DNA of 64,000 nt from Burkholderiaceae bacterium (GCA_031253795.1 JAIRVR010000012.1:1-64000); one strand, 5' to 3'. Positions 34,002-42,759 are shown, counted from the first letter of the stretch. Translations and numbers: made by a program. The notes: generated from the sequence alone by a model not told the origin.

Positions 34002-34646
34002 TCAACGCAGGCCAGCGATGTAGTCTGCCACGGCCTTGATTTCGCGATCGTTAAGCTTGGCAGCAACCTGTGTCATCTGAATGCTATTGGCACGCTTGCC
34101 ATCGCGGAAGGCCGTCAGCTGGGTGGCCGTGTAGTCGGCGTGCTGGCCCGCCAGGCGCGGATACTGGGCCGGAATGCCGGCACCGTTGGGGCTGTGGCAG
34201 CCCGCGCAGGCCGCGATGTTGCGCTCCTGGATGCCGCCGCGGTAGATGCGCTCGCCCATGGCCACCAGGTCCTTGTCCTTGGCGAAGCCGTCCTTGGGTT
34301 TCTGTGCGTGCAGCCAGCCCGCGATGTTCTTCATGTCGGGTTCGCTGAGCATGCTGGCAAAGCCCTTCATCACCGGGTCCTTGCGCTTGTCGTCCTTGAA
34401 CTCCATCAGCTGCTTGACCAGGTATTCGGGGTGCTGTCCGGCCAGCTTGGGCTGCAGCGGAATCGTGGAATTGCCGTCGGCTGCGTGGCATGCCGCGCAG
34501 ACGGCGGTGTAGCTGGCTTCACCCTTTGCCAGATCGGCCTTGGCCGGCTTCGGCTGCGCGGCAGCAGGCGCCCCGCCGGCAGAGAATGCGGGAAAGGCAG
34601 ATGCTGCAAGAATGGCAGCCGTCAGCAAAGAGGCAAGCAACTTCAT
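34002..34646 (-). CDS. Diheme cytochrome c4
   Basis: 214-residue periplasmic electron carrier with two class I c domains. Signal peptide MKLLASLLTAAILAASAFPAFS. Heme sites are CAACH (Cys50, Cys53, His54) and CAGCH (Cys147, Cys150, His151), with axial Met candidates in VMKGFASML and SIQMTQVA. PKLAGQHPEYLVKQL and its echo PRLAGQHADYTATQL show the internal duplication. Cytochrome c4 typically feeds terminal oxidases. Adjacent to resB–ccsA, which mature it. Confidence 0.94.
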   Translation of the reverse strand: MKLLASLLTAAILAASAFPAFSAGGAPAAAQPKPAKADLAKGEASYTAVCAACHAADGNSTIPLQPKLAGQHPEYLVKQLMEFKDDKRKDPVMKGFASMLSEPDMKNIAGWLHAQKPKDGFAKDKDLVAMGERIYRGGIQERNIAACAGCHSPNGAGIPAQYPRLAGQHADYTATQLTAFRDGKRANSIQMTQVAAKLNDREIKAVADYIAGLR

Positions 34647-34962
34647 ATCGAGGGCGTGGTTCTGTTGTTGAAAGCGCAAAATTCGGCGGATTCTACAATC
34701 CCACCCCGGCGGTTGACATCGTCAGGAACCCTGCTTGCACGGCCTGGGCCACAGCATCCGCACATTCCTTGATCGATCACAAACTTGCCGTGGGCAGCTG
34801 GCCCAAGGCGCGGTTTCCAGGCCCAGTTTGTGGCTGGACCGCAGCCGCCGGAGCAAGGCACGAAGGACCAGCATAACAAGCCCCCTGCGGACCACCATCT
34901 GGGTCACTACCGATAGGCAGCCGGCTTCTAGAATGGATGGCGATCACCACCAAGGGCAGCCC
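34647..34962. promoter_or_regulatory. Divergent intergenic region, cytochrome c4 / SMP-30 lactonase
   Basis: 316 bases without a gene. On the plus strand TAGAAT (34929–34934) is a good -10 for the lactonase gene, with a start near 34941. That argues against the ATG at 34933 and for 34963. A perfect TTGACA (34713–34718) lies further upstream but has no matching -10. On the minus strand TAGAAT near 34691–34696 could serve the cytochrome gene. Confidence 0.45.
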
Positions 34963-35871
34963 ATGGCCATGCAGCGCGTTCCCGTCCCGCCCAGCGCCCT
35001 GGGCGAATCGCCGTTCTGGCACCCCACCGAACAGCGGCTTTTCTGGTGCGATATCCAGGGCCATCGCATCCATGCCTGGGACCCGGACAGCGGCGTCCTG
35101 CAGAGCTGGTCCACACCCAGTGAACCCGGCTGCTGCGCCCCCACCGACCAGGGCCGCATCGTCATCGGCCTGCGCGACGGCTTCGGCCTGCTTGACCCCG
35201 CCAGCGGTCGGACCACGATGCTCGCGCGGCTCGACCATGACCCCGGCCGCTTTCGCCTCAACGATGGCCGCTGCGACCGCGCGGGCCGCCTGTGGGCCGG
35301 CTCGCTGTTCGCCCCCAAGACCGCGCCCGAGGCGGCGCTGTGGTGCCTGCGCGCCGTACAGGGCGGCGGCTATGCCGTGCAGCGCATGGCCGGCGACTGC
35401 ACCACGGCCAATGGCCTGGCCTTCAGCCCCGATGACCGCTGGATGTACTGGGCCGACACGCCGGCCCACCGCATCGACCGGTTCGGCTTCGACCTGGCGT
35501 CGGGCACGCTGGGCACGCGCTCGCTCTGGAAGGCCTTTGCCCCGCGAACCGAAGGCCGGCTGTACGGCGGCCGGCCCGATGGCGCCAGCGTCGATGCCCG
35601 CGGCAACTACTGGGTGGCCATGTACGAAGGCGGCTGCGTGCTCCAGCTCAGTCCCGAAGGAGAGCTGCTGCAGCGACTGGAGACACCGGTGCGCTGCCCC
35701 ACCATGGTCTGCCTTGGTGGAGAGGACCTTCGAACCCTCTACATCACTTCGGCCGCACACGGGCGCCCCGAAGAGGAGCGCCAGGCCCCCGTGCCCGCGG
35801 GCGCCCTGATGCACTGCCGCGTGGACGTGCCAGGCCTGCCCGCAGCCTGCTTTCGCGAGGCCCAGCCATAG
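34963..35871 (+). CDS. SMP-30/gluconolactonase-family sugar lactonase
   Basis: 302-residue six-bladed beta-propeller of the SMP-30/LRE family. Metal ligands are recognisable: GESPFWHP (Glu), RLNDGRCDRAGRLWAG (Asn/Asp), TTANGLAFSPDDRWMYWADT (Asn) and RPDGASVDARGNYWVAMYEGG (Asp). Family members hydrolyse aldonolactones such as gluconolactone or xylonolactone. It lies 153 bases upstream of zwf on the same strand and no pgl-like gene is seen here, so it may open the 6-phosphogluconolactone made by Zwf, or a related free-sugar lactone. Phosphate recognition is not evident in the sequence. Confidence 0.85.
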   Translation: MAMQRVPVPPSALGESPFWHPTEQRLFWCDIQGHRIHAWDPDSGVLQSWSTPSEPGCCAPTDQGRIVIGLRDGFGLLDPASGRTTMLARLDHDPGRFRLNDGRCDRAGRLWAGSLFAPKTAPEAALWCLRAVQGGGYAVQRMAGDCTTANGLAFSPDDRWMYWADTPAHRIDRFGFDLASGTLGTRSLWKAFAPRTEGRLYGGRPDGASVDARGNYWVAMYEGGCVLQLSPEGELLQRLETPVRCPTMVCLGGEDLRTLYITSAAHGRPEEERQAPVPAGALMHCRVDVPGLPAACFREAQP

Positions 35872-35904
35872 GGCAGGGCGTCCCGAGGGGAGTACCTCCA
35901 GAAA

Positions 35905-35995
35905 AGTAACCTGATTACACAACCACATGTATGAATTCCAAGCACTGCCTGAATTTCTTCCGAAAATCTCCATCAATTGAGTAACCAAGTTACCA
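35905..35995 (+). promoter_or_regulatory. Two matching palindromic boxes upstream of zwf (HexR-like)
   Basis: GTAAC-CTG-ATTAC (35906–35918) and GTAAC-CAA-GTTAC (35982–35994), each preceded by A and 76 bases apart centre to centre. They resemble the HexR consensus TGTAAT-N3-ATTACA; the first box reads TGTAATCAGGTTACT on the reverse strand. HexR represses zwf in several proteobacteria until 2-keto-3-deoxy-6-phosphogluconate binds. The regulator here is inferred. Confidence 0.55.
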
Positions 35996-36024
35996 TTTCC
36001 AGCGCAAGCATTTCTGGAGACAAC

Positions 36025-37479
36025 ATGGGTTTCGATCTGGTCCTGTTCGGCGGCACGGGCGATCTGGCGTGGCGAAAGATCATGCCGGCGCTGTTCCAGG
36101 CCTTCCGCCATGGCAATCTGCCCGAGGGTGGGCGCATCGTGTGCGTGGGCCGCGACGACCTCAGCCACGCCCAATATCGGGCCCTGATACAGGGCCGCTT
36201 CGACGGCGTGGAGCTGGCCAAGCGCCCCAGCGCCGAGGAATTCGCGCGGTTCGCCGACCTGCTGCACTACCTGCGCATGGACCTGTCGCAGCCGGCCGAC
36301 TATGCGCGCCTGGCCCAGGTGCTGAACGCGCGTGCGGCCGAAACCGTGGTCATGTACCTGGCCACCGCGCCCAGCCTGTTCACCACGGTCTGCGAGCAGA
36401 TTGCCGCCGAGGGGCTCAACGGCCCCCAGACCCGCGTGGTGCTGGAAAAGCCGCTGGGCCACGACCTCGCCTCCAACCAGGCCATCAATGCCGCGCTGCG
36501 CAAGGTGCTGCGCGAGGAACAGGTGTTCCGCATCGACCACTACCTGGGCAAGCCGTCGGTGCAGAACCTGTTTGCCCTGCGCTTCGGCAATGCGCTGTTC
36601 GAGCCCCTGTGGCGGCGCGAGACCATCGCCAACATACAGATCACCATCGCCGAGGAACTGGGCGTGGAAAGCCGTGGTGCGTTCTATGACCAGACCGGCG
36701 CCCTGCGCGACATGGTGCAAAACCATGCGCTGCAGTTGCTGTGCGCCATCGGCATGGAGCCCCCCATCAACGCCACGGCCCATGCCATCCGCGACGAAAA
36801 GCTCAAGGTGCTGCAGTCGCTCAAGCCCTGGACGCCCGAGACCCTGGGCCAGCATGTGGTGCGCGGCCAGTACCTGCCGGGCCTGTCCCAGGGCCGCCCC
36901 GTGCCGGGCTACGCGCAGGAAAAGGGCGTGGCCCCGGGCAGCCAGACCGAGACCTTCGTGGCCCTGCGCACCGAAATCAGCAACTGGCGCTGGGCCGGCG
37001 TGCCCTTCTACATCCGCACGGGCAAGCGGCTGGCCGGACGCAACGCCCACATCGTGGTCAATTTCCGGCCCGTGCCCCACCCCATCTTCAACAGCCCGGC
37101 CAGCAGCGCCAACCGCCTGGTCATCAACCTTCAGCCCCAGGACGGCCTGGAACTGCACCTGCTGGCCCAGGACGCCTCCCAGCGCCGCGCCGCCCCTTCG
37201 CTGTCGCCCGTGCAGTTGAACCTGGATTTCGACCAGCGCTTCGGCTCCGAGCGCGTGGGTGCCTATGAGCGCCTGCTGCTGGACGTGATCGCGGGCCGGC
37301 TGAACCTGTTCGTGCGCAGCGACGAACAGGAGCAGGCCTGGCGCTGGGTGGAGCCCCTGCTCGAGCACTGGCGCAATGACACCTCGGGGCCACGCGGCTA
37401 CGCGGCGGGAAGCTGGGGGCCCAGCGCGGCCAGCGCCATGATTGCGCGCGACGGGTTCTGCTGGAGCGAGGAGGTCTGA
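36025..37479 (+). CDS. zwf: Glucose-6-phosphate 1-dehydrogenase
   Basis: 484 residues; oxidises glucose 6-phosphate to 6-phosphogluconolactone with NAD(P), entry to the oxidative pentose phosphate and Entner–Doudoroff routes. Cofactor motif LVLFGGTGDLAWRK, the active-site signature RIDHYLGK (169–176) and VLEKPLGHDLASNQ are present. The more usual GATGDL appears as GGTGDL. Start at ATG 36025 after TGGAGA; the longer in-frame TTG at 35977 lies inside the second regulatory box and is rejected. Confidence 0.95.
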   Translation: MGFDLVLFGGTGDLAWRKIMPALFQAFRHGNLPEGGRIVCVGRDDLSHAQYRALIQGRFDGVELAKRPSAEEFARFADLLHYLRMDLSQPADYARLAQVLNARAAETVVMYLATAPSLFTTVCEQIAAEGLNGPQTRVVLEKPLGHDLASNQAINAALRKVLREEQVFRIDHYLGKPSVQNLFALRFGNALFEPLWRRETIANIQITIAEELGVESRGAFYDQTGALRDMVQNHALQLLCAIGMEPPINATAHAIRDEKLKVLQSLKPWTPETLGQHVVRGQYLPGLSQGRPVPGYAQEKGVAPGSQTETFVALRTEISNWRWAGVPFYIRTGKRLAGRNAHIVVNFRPVPHPIFNSPASSANRLVINLQPQDGLELHLLAQDASQRRAAPSLSPVQLNLDFDQRFGSERVGAYERLLLDVIAGRLNLFVRSDEQEQAWRWVEPLLEHWRNDTSGPRGYAAGSWGPSAASAMIARDGFCWSEEV

Positions 37480-37480
37480 C

Positions 37481-37530
37481 GGCGCCCCCCGGGCGGCTGC
37501 GCCGCTTTCCCCTGGCTGGCTTTGCGGGAG
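37481..37530 (+). repeat. GC-rich dispersed intergenic repeat, copy D (partial)
   Basis: GGCGCCCCCCGGGCGGCTGC, GCCGCTTTCCCCTGGC directly after the zwf stop corresponds to the first half of copy B (CTCCCCCCTGAGCCGCTGCG, CGGCTTCCCCC). GGCGgctgCGCC replaces GCCGCtgcGCGGC, so the stem is kept while bases differ. Confidence 0.5.
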
Positions 37531-37721
37531 TGGCGTGCGTGCAGCGACGCCTTCGCGGCAGTGCGGCCGGCCGACGCCATCGTCTGGCATCCCTGCCCGG
37601 GAGTGCACCGACTTCATGCGACGTGCCAGGCTGCGTGAACCTGTGCCGCCGGCCTATAGCCCGCCGAGGGCGCCGTTTCATGGGGGAACCTACAATGAGG
37701 CCCCGAGAGATTGACCACACC
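37531..37721. other. Intergenic region before engB
   Basis: About 190 bases without a recognised gene between repeat copy D and engB. The only promoter-like element is TACAAT (37691–37696), 25 bases before the engB start, without a convincing -35. Confidence 0.35.
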
Positions 37722-38477
37722 ATGAATCCTGCCGCGCCGGCTGCCGAGGCCGCACACACTTCCTCCCTGATCGATCCCAAGCTGGCCATGGGCTGGATGC
37801 ACACGGCGCGCTTTCTGACCACGGCCGCGCAGTTGCACCACCTGCCCAAGATCGAGGTGCCCGAAATCGCCTTCGTGGGCCGCTCCAACGCCGGCAAGTC
37901 CACGTGCATCAACACGCTCACCCAGCAAAAGCAGCTGGCCTTCGCCTCCAAGAAGCCCGGCCGTACCCAGCACATCAACCTGTTTTCCCTGGGCAAGCAG
38001 GGCGTGACCGATGCCGTGCTGGCCGACCTGCCCGGCTATGGCTATGCCGCCGTCTCGCGCTCGGACAAGCAACGCTGGCAGCGCGTGATGCTCAATTACC
38101 TGGTCAGCCGCGAAAGCCTGTCGGCCATCGTGCTGCTGTGCGACCCGCGCCTGGGCCTGACCGAACTGGATGAAGCCCTGCTCGACGCCGTGCGCCCGCG
38201 CGTGCAGGAAGGGCTGAAATTCCTGGTGCTGCTGACCAAGGCCGACAAGCTCACGCGCGCCGAGCAGGCCAAGGTGCTGTCGATCACGCGACTGAATGCT
38301 GGCGGCGGCGAAGTGCGCATGTTCTCCGCTCTCAAGAAGCAGGGCGTGGATGATGTCGCCCAGCTGCTGTGGCATTGGTGCCATCCCGAAGGTCTGGCCC
38401 AGCCCGCCGCCGCGTCCCCCGAACTGCCGGACGTCACCACGGCGACGCCTGCCGAGCCGCAGCCCCCGCAAGATTAG
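37722..38477 (+). CDS. engB: Ribosome biogenesis GTP-binding protein EngB (YihA/YsxC)
   Basis: 251-residue essential GTPase acting in large-subunit assembly and division. G1 is FVGRSNAGKST (51–61), then the switch region KKPGRTQHINLF, G3 DLPGYGYA, G4 LLTKADKL and G5 FSALKKQG. MGWMHTARFLTTAAQLHHLP is the usual Comamonadaceae-type leader helix. I use ATG 37722; the frame is open upstream, and an in-frame ATG at 37695 with GGGGGA upstream is a possible longer start. The C-terminal 30 residues are Pro/Ala-rich. Confidence 0.93.
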   Translation: MNPAAPAAEAAHTSSLIDPKLAMGWMHTARFLTTAAQLHHLPKIEVPEIAFVGRSNAGKSTCINTLTQQKQLAFASKKPGRTQHINLFSLGKQGVTDAVLADLPGYGYAAVSRSDKQRWQRVMLNYLVSRESLSAIVLLCDPRLGLTELDEALLDAVRPRVQEGLKFLVLLTKADKLTRAEQAKVLSITRLNAGGGEVRMFSALKKQGVDDVAQLLWHWCHPEGLAQPAAASPELPDVTTATPAEPQPPQD

Positions 38478-38522
38478 CGCCTGGAGGCGCTCGTGTGGCC
38501 AGCGCCCCGCAAGGAGCGCACC

Positions 38523-39440
38523 ATGCTGACCACCTGCATTCACGAGCTGCCCCACGGCATCCACCTGCACTGCCGCGTCAGCGGCGAAAGCGGCAAGCCC
38601 CTGCTGCTGTTTCTCCACGGTTTTCCCGAAGGCAGCTTCATCTGGGAAGGCATGCTGCAGCATTTCGGCACGCACTGGCGCTGTGTCGCCCCGGACCTGC
38701 GCGGCTTCGGGCAGTCGAGCCAGCCGGCGGCGGTCGAGGACTACAAGGCACGGCTACTGCTGCAGGACCTCGCCGCCCTGATCGCCATCGAAAGTCCGGG
38801 CGCCCCCGCAGCCTGCGTCGTCGCCCACGACTGGGGCGGCGCCCTGGCCTGGGGACTGGCCAACCGCCACCCCGAGCTCATGCAGCGGCTGATGATCCTC
38901 AACGCACCGCATCCTGCCACCTTTCTGCGCGAACTGCAGCGCAACCCCGTGCAACAGGCCTCCAGCCAGTACATGCATTTTCTGCGCCGCCCTGACGCCC
39001 CGGCCCTGCTGGCCGACAACGGCTGGGAACGCATGCTGGGCTTTTTCCGGACACCCGAGGGCAGGCTGCCGGACTGGCTGACGCCCGCACTGCAGCAGCG
39101 CTACAAGGACCACTGGAGTCTGGGCGTGCACGGATCCTGCCATTACTACGGTGCCAGCCCGCTGGTTCCACCCCGCCCGGGGGATGCAGCCTCCGACACC
39201 GCCATCCGGAACCTGGTGCTGCCACCCGATATGCTGGGCATCACCGTGCCCACCCAGGTGCTGTGGGGCGACAGCGACCCGGCGCTGCAACCGGCGCTGC
39301 TGGACGGCCTGGAGCAGTGGGTGGAGCAGTTGGGGGTGCAGCATCTGCCCGGCACCACCCACTGGGTGGTGCACGAACAACCCCAGGCCGTGCGCGAGGC
39401 CCTGCAGGCCTTTTTGCGGCGGGAGGTGGCGCCGGCCTGA
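38523..39440 (+). CDS. Alpha/beta hydrolase, epoxide-hydrolase/dehalogenase-like
   Basis: 305-residue cytoplasmic alpha/beta hydrolase. Oxyanion motif LHGFPEGSFIW (32–41), PDLRGFGQSSQP, and the nucleophile elbow VVAHDWGG with Asp103, which places it with epoxide hydrolases and haloacid/haloalkane dehalogenases rather than serine esterases. The acid is probably in VLWGDSDPALQP and the base His in GTTHWVVHEQP. Substrate not predictable. GGAG lies seven bases before the ATG. Convergent with the acyltransferase gene, 13 bases apart. Confidence 0.86.
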   Translation: MLTTCIHELPHGIHLHCRVSGESGKPLLLFLHGFPEGSFIWEGMLQHFGTHWRCVAPDLRGFGQSSQPAAVEDYKARLLLQDLAALIAIESPGAPAACVVAHDWGGALAWGLANRHPELMQRLMILNAPHPATFLRELQRNPVQQASSQYMHFLRRPDAPALLADNGWERMLGFFRTPEGRLPDWLTPALQQRYKDHWSLGVHGSCHYYGASPLVPPRPGDAASDTAIRNLVLPPDMLGITVPTQVLWGDSDPALQPALLDGLEQWVEQLGVQHLPGTTHWVVHEQPQAVREALQAFLRREVAPA

Positions 39441-39453
39441 GACCGGCAAGCCA

Positions 39454-40329
39454 TCAGCGACGCCGGTACAGCGGCGGCTCCCCGTCGGGCCGGGTCTTGA
39501 AACGCCGGTGCACCCAGTAGTACTGCTCGGGCATGGTGCGGATGGCCGCTTCCAGTTCGCGGTTCATGCGCGCCGTATCGGCCTCGGCATCCTCGGTCGG
39601 GAAGTCGGCCCAGCCGGCCGTGATCTCGGCCACATAGCCCGTGGGCGTCATGCGTGTATACATGCCCAGCACCTTGGCCCGGCCCAGGCGCGCAAAGCGC
39701 GACAGCGAGGGAATGGTGGCCGCATTCACGCCGAAAAAGGGCACGAAGACCGAGTCGTTGCGGCCAAAGTCCATATCGGGCAGCAGGTACAGCAGGCCGC
39801 CCTTGCGCAGGCTGGAGATGATGGGCTTGACCCCGTCGGCGCGGTTGAGCATGCGCACGTCGCCGAAGCGCTGGCGTCCGGCCATGAACCAGGCATCGAT
39901 GGCCGGATCGGGATGGGTGGAGAAAATCGAGGTAAAGGGCCGTGTGGTGTGCAGCGGCAATGCCAGCCCGCCGGCGTCCATGCCGTAGAAATGCGGGGCG
40001 AACAGGATGGTCGGCGTATCCCCGTCCAGTTCATGGATGGCCCCGGTCAGCTGCACCCGCTGCGCCACGACCTCGCGCGGCGAGGACCATAGCCAGCTGC
40101 GGTCCAGCCAGGCCTGGCAAAAGACGATGAAGTTGCGCCGCGCCAGGGCCACACGCTCCGGCTCGGACAGTTCGGGAAAGCACAGCGCGAGATTGCGCAA
40201 GGCCACCCTGCGCCGCGGCACGGCCAGCACGAACAGCAACCGGCCCAGCAGAGCCCCCAGTGCACGCAGCCAGGGCAGCGGCATCCAGGCCATCGAGTGC
40301 ATCAGCCAGACACCGAAGCGCCCGCTCAT
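39454..40329 (-). CDS. Lipid A biosynthesis acyltransferase (LpxL/HtrB family), second copy
   Basis: 291-residue inner-membrane acyltransferase that adds a secondary acyl chain to lipid A. N-terminal hydrophobic segment, then the H-x4-D site APHFYGMDAG, LLPDMDFG with the substrate-loop NDSVFVPFFGV, and the C-terminal EQYYWVHRRFKTRP. The ATG overlaps the stop of the upstream paralogue (ATGA), so both are made from one message; which position or acyl chain each one handles is not readable. Confidence 0.9.
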   Translation of the reverse strand: MSGRFGVWLMHSMAWMPLPWLRALGALLGRLLFVLAVPRRRVALRNLALCFPELSEPERVALARRNFIVFCQAWLDRSWLWSSPREVVAQRVQLTGAIHELDGDTPTILFAPHFYGMDAGGLALPLHTTRPFTSIFSTHPDPAIDAWFMAGRQRFGDVRMLNRADGVKPIISSLRKGGLLYLLPDMDFGRNDSVFVPFFGVNAATIPSLSRFARLGRAKVLGMYTRMTPTGYVAEITAGWADFPTEDAEADTARMNRELEAAIRTMPEQYYWVHRRFKTRPDGEPPLYRRR

Positions 40330-41186
40330 GGAGACACCTCGTCCGGCACCGCGAGGACGGCTTCGCTCCGCGGCTGCTTGTAGCGCGCATAGCCCCACAG
40401 GTACTGCTGCGGGCACTGGCGGATGGACTGCTCCATCGCCTCATTGATCTGCTGCACCGCAGCTTCCAGATTCCGGGACAGGGGCACGGACAACTCCTCG
40501 AGAAAAAGCACATAGCCCCGCCCCCAGGACAAGCGCTCGCAACGGGCCACGATGATGGTGGCGCCGGTCTGCAACGCCAGCCGCGCGGCCAGCGTCATGG
40601 TATAGGCTTCGCGACCGAAAAAGGGCGACCATACGCCTTGCCCTTCGGGCGGCACCTGGTCGGGCAGCAGGCCCACGGCGGCCCCGCGGCGCAGCGCCTT
40701 GATCATCTGGCGGACGCCGGCCAGCGTGGTCGGCACGGCCTGGACGCCGGGGCGGTTGCGCGCCGTCTCCATGACCTGGGCCAGCCAGGGCTGGCGCGCG
40801 GGACGGTAGAGCACGGTGATCTCGCCATGGTCGCCGGACCAGCGGCGCGCAGCCACCTGCACCGACAGCTCGAAGCAGCCCAGGTGCGGCGTCAGAAACA
40901 CCACGCCCCGCCCCGCCGCATAGGCACGCTGTACGCATTCCTCGTTGACCATGGTGCAGCGCGGAGGCTGCCCCAGCCACATGCGCGGCAGCTCGGCCAC
41001 CATGCGGCCTGCGTGGCCCACGGCCGAGCTCACGGCGCCAAAACCGTAGCCGGCCTGCCTGGCGTTGGCCAGAAAGCGCCTGCGGTAGGTGGCAGAAGCC
41101 GCGAACGCCGCCCAGCCCAAGAGCGCGCCCAGGAGGTGCAATAGCCCCAAAGGCAGTGCAGCAAAGAGTCGGAACAAGGAAGGCAT
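40326..41186 (-). CDS. Lipid A biosynthesis acyltransferase (LpxL/HtrB family), first copy
   Basis: 286 residues. Same family as its neighbour but only moderately similar: active site H-x4-E in TPHLGCFELS, VLYRPARQPWLAQVM, LLPDQVPPEGQGVWSPFFG, and QQYLWGYARYKQP at the C-terminus. N-terminal membrane segment (LGLLHLLGALLGWAAFAA). Two tandem paralogues fit the two secondary acylations of a hexa-acyl or penta-acyl lipid A. Divergent from metK; the 133-base gap holds both promoters. Confidence 0.9.
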   Translation of the reverse strand: MPSLFRLFAALPLGLLHLLGALLGWAAFAASATYRRRFLANARQAGYGFGAVSSAVGHAGRMVAELPRMWLGQPPRCTMVNEECVQRAYAAGRGVVFLTPHLGCFELSVQVAARRWSGDHGEITVLYRPARQPWLAQVMETARNRPGVQAVPTTLAGVRQMIKALRRGAAVGLLPDQVPPEGQGVWSPFFGREAYTMTLAARLALQTGATIIVARCERLSWGRGYVLFLEELSVPLSRNLEAAVQQINEAMEQSIRQCPQQYLWGYARYKQPRSEAVLAVPDEVSP

Positions 41187-41198
41187 TAAAATGATGGG

Positions 41199-41232
41199 GT
41201 CGCTGAGTTAACTGAGCAACTTGCAGAGCGAC
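41199..41232. promoter_or_regulatory. Hairpin in the lpxL / metK divergent gap
   Basis: GTCGCT (41199–41204) pairs with AGCGAC (41227–41232), extended inward by GAGTT with AACTT through one G–T pair. Function unclear: it could lie in the lpxL-side leader, or be an operator between two divergent promoters. It is not followed by a T-run. Confidence 0.4.
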
Positions 41233-41264
41233 GTAAAAAAATTCTGCTAAAGCGTTCGCCAGAG

Positions 41265-41310
41265 CTCCTGCAGCTTGGGCAACGCCCATAAAACAGCTGC
41301 AACCAAGGAG
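41265..41310 (+). promoter_or_regulatory. metK leader hairpin able to sequester the Shine-Dalgarno
   Basis: CTCC (41265–41268) + TGCAGCT (41269–41275) + TGGGC (41276–41280), loop AAC, GCCCA (41284–41288), bulge TAAAAC, AGCTGCA (41295–41301), bulge ACCAA, GGAG (41307–41310). All pairs are Watson-Crick: 5 + 7 + 4. The last strand is the metK ribosome-binding site, nine bases before its ATG. Such folding would switch translation off unless opened. I do not match it to a known SAM riboswitch class. Confidence 0.6.
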
Positions 41311-41319
41311 TTTATTCAC

Positions 41320-42501
41320 ATGGCGAACGACTTTCTCTTCACCTCGGAATCCGTCTCGGAAGGCCATCCGGACAAGGTGGCCGACCAGATCTCGGACGCG
41401 ATCCTGGACGCCATTTTCGCCCAAGACCCGTACAGCCGCGTGGCGGCCGAAACACTGACCAACACCGGTCTGGTGGTATTGGCCGGCGAGATCACCACGG
41501 GTGCCAACGTCGACTACATCCAGGTGGCACGCGACACCATCAAGCGCATCGGCTACGACAACACCGACTACGGCATCGACTACAAGGGCTGCGCCGTGCT
41601 CGTGGCCTACGACAAGCAGAGCCAGGACATCGCCCAGGGCGTGGACAAGGCCAGCGACGACGAACTGAACACCGGCGCCGGCGACCAGGGCCTGATGTTC
41701 GGCTACGCCTGCGATGAGACGCCCGAGCTCATGCCCGCGCCCATCTACTACGCCCACCGCCTTGTCGAGCGCCAGGCCCAACTGCGCAAGGACGGCCGCC
41801 TGCCCTTCCTGCGCCCCGACGCCAAGAGCCAGGTGACCATGCGCTATGTGGACGGCAAGCCCCACAGCATCGACACCGTGGTGCTGTCCACCCAGCACAG
41901 CCCCGACCAGTCGGAGACCGCCACCCGGATGAAGGCCAGCTTCACCGAAGCCATCATCGAGGAAATCATCAAGCCCGTCCTGCCCTCGGAATGGCTGAAG
42001 GAAACCAAGTTCCTGATCAACCCCACGGGCCGCTTCGTGGTGGGTGGTCCCCAGGGTGACTGCGGCCTGACCGGCCGCAAGATCATCGTCGACACCTATG
42101 GCGGTGCCTGCCCCCACGGCGGCGGCGCCTTCAGCGGCAAGGATCCGACGAAGGTGGACCGCAGCGCCGCCTATGCGGCACGCTACGTGGCCAAGAACAT
42201 CGTTGCCGCCGGCCTGGCGCGCCAGTGCCAGATCCAGGTGGCCTACGCCATCGGCGTGGCCCGTCCGATGAACATCACGGTCTACACCGAAGGCACGGGC
42301 GTCATCCCCGACGCCGAGATCGCCAAGCTGGTGGCATCGCACTTCGACCTGCGCCCCAAGGGCATCATCCAGATGCTGGACCTGCTGCGCCCCATCTACA
42401 GCAAGACCGCTGCCTATGGCCACTTCGGCCGCGAAGAGCCCGAATTCACCTGGGAACGCACCGACAAGGCGGCAGCGCTGCGCGCGGCAGCCGGCCTGTA
42501 A
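41320..42501 (+). CDS. metK: S-adenosylmethionine synthetase
   Basis: 393 residues, makes SAM from methionine and [22 protein letters not shown] (ATP/Mg), [12 protein letters not shown], the catalytic loop region and [23 protein letters not shown] (P-loop-like) are intact. ATG at 41320 with AAGGAG at 41305–41310; the longer in-frame ATG at 41275 would put codons through the leader hairpin. Followed by a strong terminator, so it is monocistronic. Confidence 0.97.
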   Translation: MANDFLFTSESVSEGHPDKVADQISDAILDAIFAQDPYSRVAAETLTNTGLVVLAGEITTGANVDYIQVARDTIKRIGYDNTDYGIDYKGCAVLVAYDKQSQDIAQGVDKASDDELNTGAGDQGLMFGYACDETPELMPAPIYYAHRLVERQAQLRKDGRLPFLRPDAKSQVTMRYVDGKPHSIDTVVLSTQHSPDQSETATRMKASFTEAIIEEIIKPVLPSEWLKETKFLINPTGRFVVGGPQGDCGLTGRKIIVDTYGGACPHGGGAFSGKDPTKVDRSAAYAARYVAKNIVAAGLARQCQIQVAYAIGVARPMNITVYTEGTGVIPDAEIAKLVASHFDLRPKGIIQMLDLLRPIYSKTAAYGHFGREEPEFTWERTDKAAALRAAAGL

Positions 42502-42564
42502 GCCCCAGGCACGGTCACTCTCACCCAGCCGGCGGATGGGTGGATGGTTTTGCCAGCCCTGCAC

Positions 42565-42599
42565 AACCCCGGCCTCAGAACCTGAGGCCGGGGTTTTTT
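42565..42599 (+). terminator. Rho-independent terminator after metK
   Basis: AACCCCGGCCTCAG-AAC-CTGAGGCCGGGGTT with TTTT following: 14-base perfect stem plus T-run. Confidence 0.96.
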
Positions 42600-42759
42600 C
42601 ATGTGCGGCGGTCAAGCCGCATCAAACCGGGCATGCGCAGCCGTTCCGATGCCGGTACCGACATGACCTCCTGCTAAACTGCCCTCGCCTTTTTGGTGGC
42701 GAATATCCATGCCGCCCCGGAAAATCGATATCGCCGCACCCGAGAAGAGACAAGAAGCA

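Noticed and set aside
34777-37617. 946-codon open frame on the minus strand
   Set aside because: Antisense to the SMP-30 lactonase and zwf genes; same GC-shadow composition, no motif.
41199-41232. Second riboswitch aptamer before metK
   Set aside because: A stem exists, but nothing links it to the downstream hairpin and it may belong to the opposite transcript; listed only as a low-confidence feature.
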